From NCBI RefSeq assembly GCF_003201865.1, contig NZ_QJJJ01000014.1, positions 41,982-105,981 of the forward strand: a stretch of DNA of 64,000 bases, given 5' to 3'. This stretch comes from Methylobacterium sp. B4 (GTDB taxonomy: Bacteria; Pseudomonadota; Alphaproteobacteria; Rhizobiales; Beijerinckiaceae). The translations under genes and the position numbers were made by a program. The notes beneath the pieces were generated by a model that ran no database searches, was not told the origin of the DNA, and saw only the letters and a list, made by a program, of their open reading frames with translations. Of this stretch, positions 59,697-64,000 are shown piece by piece. The first letter of the stretch is position 1; each line of letters opens with the position of its first letter.

Positions 59697-60038
59697 ATGT
59701 CGAAACTCGAAGAAATTGATCGGTGGCGCAAGATCAGGGCTTTTTCGCATGGCCCCTCACCACGCGAACCAAGCGATGCTGACTTACTCGGTAAAGCTCT
59801 AAACCCGCATGCAGATGTGGTCGGGCACCTCGTTGTGCGAAGGGACGATGGTTCAATTGTAGCTTTCAAGCCGGGCGCTTCTCGTTTCTGTGTTCGAGAA
59901 ATAAACGACAGAGTGCAGAAGTTACTCAAGCATTACGAGCCAACAACGCAAAAAGACGAAGAAGCGCTGCGTAGTGCTTTGCGCCGGTTTGGCGTTGACC
60001 GGGTGCTCCCCGAAAGAAAGCGGGAGCGGACCCCGTAG
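59697..60038 (+). CDS. Hypothetical island protein
   Basis: The 113-residue product (MSKLEEIDRWRKIRAFSHGP...) is hydrophilic, with a beta-rich middle (VVGHLVVRRDDGSIVAFKPG) and a basic helical C-terminus (LRSALRRFGVDRVLPERKRE). It sits between AlpA and the primase gene, where satellite elements often carry small regulators. No domain is recognised. A weak hairpin (cgggagcg / cgctcccg) spans its stop codon. Confidence 0.6.
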   Translation: MSKLEEIDRWRKIRAFSHGPSPREPSDADLLGKALNPHADVVGHLVVRRDDGSIVAFKPGASRFCVREINDRVQKLLKHYEPTTQKDEEALRSALRRFGVDRVLPERKRERTP

Positions 60039-60100
60039 GATCGCGCTCCCGTTCCCAAGGCTGGATCGCAGACAAGCACCCAACAAGCGGAGTTAGAATA

Positions 60101-62803
60101 GTGGGTTCTCCCGTTAAGTCAACGCCGAGTTTCGGCGAAGCAACGTCTCGTTTTCGTGACGCTGGTATTCCTGCCCTAGCTTTACTCCCTATCGCGCCTA
60201 TCGACGCCAAGATTTCTGGCAAAGGGGCGCTTGAAGCTGACGTGCTTGGCAAGGCCCCGGGGCGGTTTAATCCCCGGACTGGCGCTTGGAGTGGCCTTGC
60301 AGGGGGATACGTGCGTAACGGCGTACCGGAGCCTGAACGGCAAGGTATGCAGTCCTGGCCGACCCCGAACGTGGGTATCCTCGGCCGGTGGGCGCCCGGT
60401 ATCGACAGCGACGCCGAGAACGAGGAGGCGCACCGCCTTGTCGAGGACGTGGTTATCCAGGTTTTCGGCAGGGCAGCCGGCATCGCCGAGCGCATTCGAG
60501 GGGATAGCCCCCGCCGGCTCTATGCCTTCCGGTGCCGTGACCCAAAAAGCCCGGATGCATGGGTTCGAACTCGGCACCTAGCCTACCGCCTCGCGGGTGA
60601 GGACGACCTGGACCCCATCCACAAAATCGATGTGATCGGAATTGGCAATCAATACGTCATCGCTGGCACCCACCCGAGCGGCGCCCCCTATAAGTGGGCG
60701 AGCGGCTATGACCTCGCCGACATGGTGGCGGCCGATGAACTTGAACGGGTGGACGACGCGGCTATTGCCAGATTCCTGGAGGCTTTCGAGGAGGAACTTA
60801 CGGCCCGCGGCGGCGTCATCATCAATCGGCGCGGCGGTGCGGCTCCGGGCGAGGAACGCGACCACTCGGCTGAGGACCCAATTTTTCCCGTCCGGGATAT
60901 CTTTGATGGGCTGGACCGCATCCCGAACAGCGAGGCCAATTTCCCGAGCCGCGACGACTTCGTTTCGATCCTCGCCAAAATCCGGGCTGCGCTTGGAAGC
61001 GAGGCTGAGGGAAACCGCGAGCACGTAGAGGCGTGGGCTACCGAAAACCCCGAATGGTGCCCACCCGAGTATTTCGACAAAGCCTGGGAGAGTTTGAGCC
61101 GCGGCGTGCGGGTGGGGCGGTATGCCCTCGATGAGGTGTTTCGCCGGCACGGCGTGTTCACCAGCGCGCGGGCTGACTTTCCCGACGACGCCCACGAAGT
61201 CTCGAAACTGATACGCGCTGATATCGAGGCACGAAAAACCGCCGAGGCTGCGGCGATAGACCTTTTTGCGTCTACCTACGTGGTAAGCGACGTAAACTAT
61301 TGCCGGAATGAAGGCACGTTGCAGCTACGGCGCAGAGAGAAACCTGACAGCGCTTTCAAAGGTGTAGACTGGTGGAGGTATTGGGACAGCGACCCTAATA
61401 CCGCAGTGCTTGATGCGATCCACGCAACAGGGAAATACCCCGCTACCGAAAAAGGGTTTTATGCCTTTCTTCGTGATGTGCGGAAACGGCATCCTACCTG
61501 TTTTTTCAGCGGCGAAACTCTCGATCCTCGTTATGACCGAGGGGTGGTGGTGGTTGAGGAGAGGCCGCAAGGCAAGCCGAGCCACCGCCTCAACATGCGG
61601 TTCCAGTCACCCGTCATCCTGGCCGCCCGGCAAAGCCCACGGTGCCAGAAACAGGCAGCGAGCGACCTCGAAACCCTATTGGAGTTCATCGGTCGGGTTT
61701 TCGGCCCCGATACTAACTACGAACTCGATACGCTCGCCTACATGGTGCAAAGCGGCAAGCGGCCGGGCCACCTCCTTTTCCTGGTGGGTGAGCCCGGCGT
61801 CGGGAAGTCCACCTATAACCACATGCTGACGGCCATGTTCGACGGTATCGGGCAGGGTATGGGCGGCCAAATCGATGGGACTAAGCTCGTGAATGAGGGC
61901 GCGCGCCGGTTCGCGCTCGCCCGGGTCGAGGGATGCCGCATCCTCAGCATCAAAGAGCTACCAAAAGGCTCTACAGCGCACACGATGGCGCAGATTACGT
62001 CCACCCTTAAGCAGATGGTGGACCCTGGCGCAGACGGTGACTATTTCCAGATTGAGCGCAAAGGGAAGGATATCGAAACCGTCCGCAACTTCATGCGGGT
62101 GGTTATCACCTCGAATTATGAAACCTCGCTCCGAGTAGAGGAGAACGACCGACGTATCTTTTACGTCCGGTGCGGTATAACAATCGCGAACAAGCCTGAT
62201 CTCGCATACTATGACCGCTTGAATGAGGTTGTTTCAAAACCTGAGCGGCTAGCGACGCTGTGGCGCTACCTGAAAACCCGGGATGTGCGCGACTACAAGC
62301 CGGCCAAGGCGCCGCCGGTTTCAGACGGAAAACTGGAAGCACAGGTTACCGCCATGGCGAACCCATGGGAGCGGTACGCCGCGGCGGCAATTTGGCTGCT
62401 TCGGGTTTCCGGTCGTGAGATGTTCGACGTGCGCGAGTTGAGCGACCTCATGGGGGCGCTGGGCGACAACGAATACCGAAACACCGGCGGTGCCGTGAAC
62501 GACCGATCGGATTTTGATTTCCGAGCCGCCAAAGGGCCGGCACAGGCAGCGTTGCGGTATCTCTCCGGGCAGGCCGACAAGGTGGGCGGCGGCAAGGACG
62601 GTCGAGGCTACAAGATCGAAGGCGGCACCAAGCGGCTGCCCGTCATCTATGCGCTCAAAGGCACCAAGGTCGCTCACAGGCTGGCGTCAGCCGGACGTGA
62701 CGACGTGCTGGATGCGCTGGATCGGGACAGGGACCGCAACCGCCTGCGCGAGGACCACCCTATGCAGCGGTTTGCCGGCCCGGTCCGGTTGCCTGAGTCT
62801 TGA
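60101..62803 (+). CDS. Phage/satellite primase-polymerase and SF3 helicase
   Basis: This 900-residue protein likely starts replication of the excised element. The N-terminal region resembles a bifunctional AEP primase/polymerase, with the acidic DxD pair at Asp102/Asp104 in APGIDSDAE. A middle region follows, then a DUF5906/D5-type superfamily 3 helicase: Walker A GEPGVGKS (563-570), Walker B region CRILSIKELPKGS, and the sensor segment MRVVITSNYETSLRVEENDR. The C-terminus has a winged-helix-like tail. The start is GTG at 60101 with gcggag upstream. Architecture is like P4 alpha and satellite primases. Confidence 0.88.
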   Translation: MGSPVKSTPSFGEATSRFRDAGIPALALLPIAPIDAKISGKGALEADVLGKAPGRFNPRTGAWSGLAGGYVRNGVPEPERQGMQSWPTPNVGILGRWAPGIDSDAENEEAHRLVEDVVIQVFGRAAGIAERIRGDSPRRLYAFRCRDPKSPDAWVRTRHLAYRLAGEDDLDPIHKIDVIGIGNQYVIAGTHPSGAPYKWASGYDLADMVAADELERVDDAAIARFLEAFEEELTARGGVIINRRGGAAPGEERDHSAEDPIFPVRDIFDGLDRIPNSEANFPSRDDFVSILAKIRAALGSEAEGNREHVEAWATENPEWCPPEYFDKAWESLSRGVRVGRYALDEVFRRHGVFTSARADFPDDAHEVSKLIRADIEARKTAEAAAIDLFASTYVVSDVNYCRNEGTLQLRRREKPDSAFKGVDWWRYWDSDPNTAVLDAIHATGKYPATEKGFYAFLRDVRKRHPTCFFSGETLDPRYDRGVVVVEERPQGKPSHRLNMRFQSPVILAARQSPRCQKQAASDLETLLEFIGRVFGPDTNYELDTLAYMVQSGKRPGHLLFLVGEPGVGKSTYNHMLTAMFDGIGQGMGGQIDGTKLVNEGARRFALARVEGCRILSIKELPKGSTAHTMAQITSTLKQMVDPGADGDYFQIERKGKDIETVRNFMRVVITSNYETSLRVEENDRRIFYVRCGITIANKPDLAYYDRLNEVVSKPERLATLWRYLKTRDVRDYKPAKAPPVSDGKLEAQVTAMANPWERYAAAAIWLLRVSGREMFDVRELSDLMGALGDNEYRNTGGAVNDRSDFDFRAAKGPAQAALRYLSGQADKVGGGKDGRGYKIEGGTKRLPVIYALKGTKVAHRLASAGRDDVLDALDRDRDRNRLREDHPMQRFAGPVRLPES

Positions 62804-63126
62804 TGGGGCGGCCGGTGCTGAGCATGTGAGTGGTTGGGGCTGTTCATTGGCCCCAACCACCTAGGAAACGGCGCCCGTCGGTGCATGAGGCTGGGGAGCC
62901 CTCGCCCCACCTCTCGCCGGTCAAAATCCGATGCATTAAACGCCCACGCGAGGACCGCTGAGGGTGGAATGCAGCCATTCGCTGATCGAAAGACGTGTGT
63001 CCGGAAAGCGGGCCGAAGCTGGCGCTTCGGTCGCTCAAGTAGCCGCTCATAACTGAAGGGGTGTCCCCGAAAAGCGACACTACCTGGCCGGGGCGCGATA
63101 CAGGCTTCTCAGGGTTACTCAGCAGC
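62804..63126. other. Intergenic region after the primase gene
   Basis: Apart from the hairpin at 62830-62860 these 323 bases hold no convincing gene. Several short frames exist but lack coding character. Confidence 0.5.
62830..62860 (+). terminator. Strong hairpin after the primase-helicase gene
   Basis: An 11-bp perfect stem (gtggttggggc / gccccaaccac) with a 9-base loop lies 26 bases past the primase stop. No T-run follows. Confidence 0.6.
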
Positions 63127-63915
63127 TTATGTGTCGGAAGATTTCGGCGGGACCAATGCCCCCAAGCTCATTGCGCTGAGGTGGTCCCAGAGCGTGTCAG
63201 CCGCACGGTTGCGGCACTCAAGCGAGCGAAACAGCCGGATCTCGATTGGCACATCAAATTCCGGCGGACCCGCTCTGACAAGCTGGCCTCGGGATTCGTC
63301 GTCACCAGCCAGACTGTGCGGCAGCCAAGCGACGCCGTGCCCGTTCCGCGCCATCGTCATCAGCGTTGCCGCAAGGTGTGAGGTGAGCGTCGTCTCAGTA
63401 TGGGTGATTTCTCGCTCCTGGTCGGCTGCAAGGATACGACCGAGACCCGAGGCCTGACTGTAGGCGAGATACGGAACCGGTGCGGCTGCTGACCCTGGCA
63501 GTGACCAGATCGGCTGTCCGTCAGCACTGGGCGCGCAAAGCGGAACGAGTACATCTTCACCGACCGAGACGCTCGGGAAGCGGTCAGCCTCGAAACGGGC
63601 CGGCGCAGACGGATGGAAGTGGCAGAGCAGGAAATGCACTTCACCGGACATCATGATGGCCTCACAGGCGTCCATGCTGTCGGAGATCAGATTGAGGGTG
63701 CCGAGGGCTTGGTGTTGCATCAAGCCACGGATCCAGTTCGGGAAAAATGTAAACGACAGCGCGTGCGTTGCTGCAACGGAGAGCGCCACCGTATTGCGAT
63801 CACCGATCGCACGGACTTCGCGACGGGTACGCTCCAAGCCACGCGCCAGCTCATCCGCGGCGGGCTGAAAATGGGCGCCGGCCGGCGTTAGGGTTGCACC
63901 TTGGGTGAGAATCGG
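63127..63915 (-). pseudogene. LysR-family regulator with missing or disrupted 5' end
   Basis: The C-terminal 250 residues are a LysR effector domain: LTPAGAHFQPAADELARGLE (end of the DNA-binding part), VALSVAATHALSFTFFPNWI, ACEAIMMSGEVHFLLCHFHP, FPSVSVGEDVLVPLCAPSAD and MARNGHGVAWLPHSLAGDDE. Upstream of STPILTQGATLTPAG the frame stays open to the window edge but no helix-turn-helix can be seen where it should be. The break at about 63915 suggests truncation or insertion. It could instead be a normal gene with a sequence error. Confidence 0.55.
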
Positions 63916-64000
63916 CGTGGAAGAAGGACCCGGTTGACGGGTTGATCGGCGTCCAATCGGGACCCACCCCCGGCTTCTCCTCCATGCTCCCGGCCAGTCA

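Noticed and set aside
62844..63080. A 78-codon minus-strand frame after the primase
   Set aside because: The peptide resembles spurious annotations from intergenic rhizobial repeats (MxAFHP-type) and has no ribosome-binding site.
57330..64000. Search for the second att copy (tRNA-Val) within the window
   Set aside because: I found no other copy of the 46-base tRNA end, so the right boundary is not claimed.
1..64000. CRISPR array or known anti-phage defence system
   Set aside because: I saw no regularly spaced repeats and no cas, restriction-modification, toxin-antitoxin or other recognisable defence genes.

Overview
The window is high-GC DNA from an alphaproteobacterium, most likely a Methylobacterium/Methylorubrum species close to M. 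extorquens. The basis is overall composition, the alphaproteobacterial order rnd-lptC-lptA-lptB-rpoN, a flp-cpaABCDEF-tadBC locus, and a two-subunit NAD-dependent formate dehydrogenase with the long N-terminal extension typical of methylotrophs. The genus is an inference from these genes, not from a marker such as 16S.

Layout. 0-5.4 kb (minus strand) holds envelope and regulation genes: RNase D, the lipopolysaccharide exporters LptC, LptA and LptB, then sigma-54 (rpoN). 5.5-18.1 kb is mixed housekeeping: small secreted or stress proteins, a diguanylate cyclase, several transporters (two MFS, ArsB-type, DUF606/YdcZ), a CoA-binding protein, Ohr, a double-MaoC protein and an acyltransferase. 18.2-28.1 kb is a tight adherence (Tad/Flp) pilus locus, with a stand-alone secretin N-domain gene divergent from it. 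28.1-35.4 kb holds phosphomannomutase, ribosomal protein L25, peptidyl-tRNA hydrolase, the GTPase YchF, endonuclease V and a YihY membrane protein. 35.4-44.9 kb holds a cupin, DNA polymerase I, an ArsR-regulated SDR, tRNA-Ala(GGC), an OPT transporter and a DUF1989 protein.

45.1-47.9 kb is the most intriguing chromosomal segment. Three abutting or overlapping genes encode a YqcI/YcgG (GntA-type, heme N-hydroxylase family) protein, a class I methyltransferase with an unfamiliar N-terminal domain, and an EgtD-family amino acid alpha-N-methyltransferase. No egtB is near. This looks like a small biosynthetic operon for a modified amino acid. It ends at a strong hairpin facing the formate dehydrogenase genes (48-52.7 kb).

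52.8-57.3 kb is a decayed, strain-variable segment. It holds a frameshifted phage-like membrane gene, an orphan GT1-type glycosyltransferase, small orphan ORFs and a frameshifted umuC remnant. At 57282-57327 lies the 3' half of a tRNA-Val(TAC) gene, followed by a tyrosine integrase, an AlpA-type regulator, small ORFs and a 900-residue primase-helicase. This is the left end of an integrated element of satellite or P4-like architecture. It runs toward the right edge, where a LysR gene with a disrupted 5' end is found. No second tRNA copy was seen, so the right junction probably lies outside the window.
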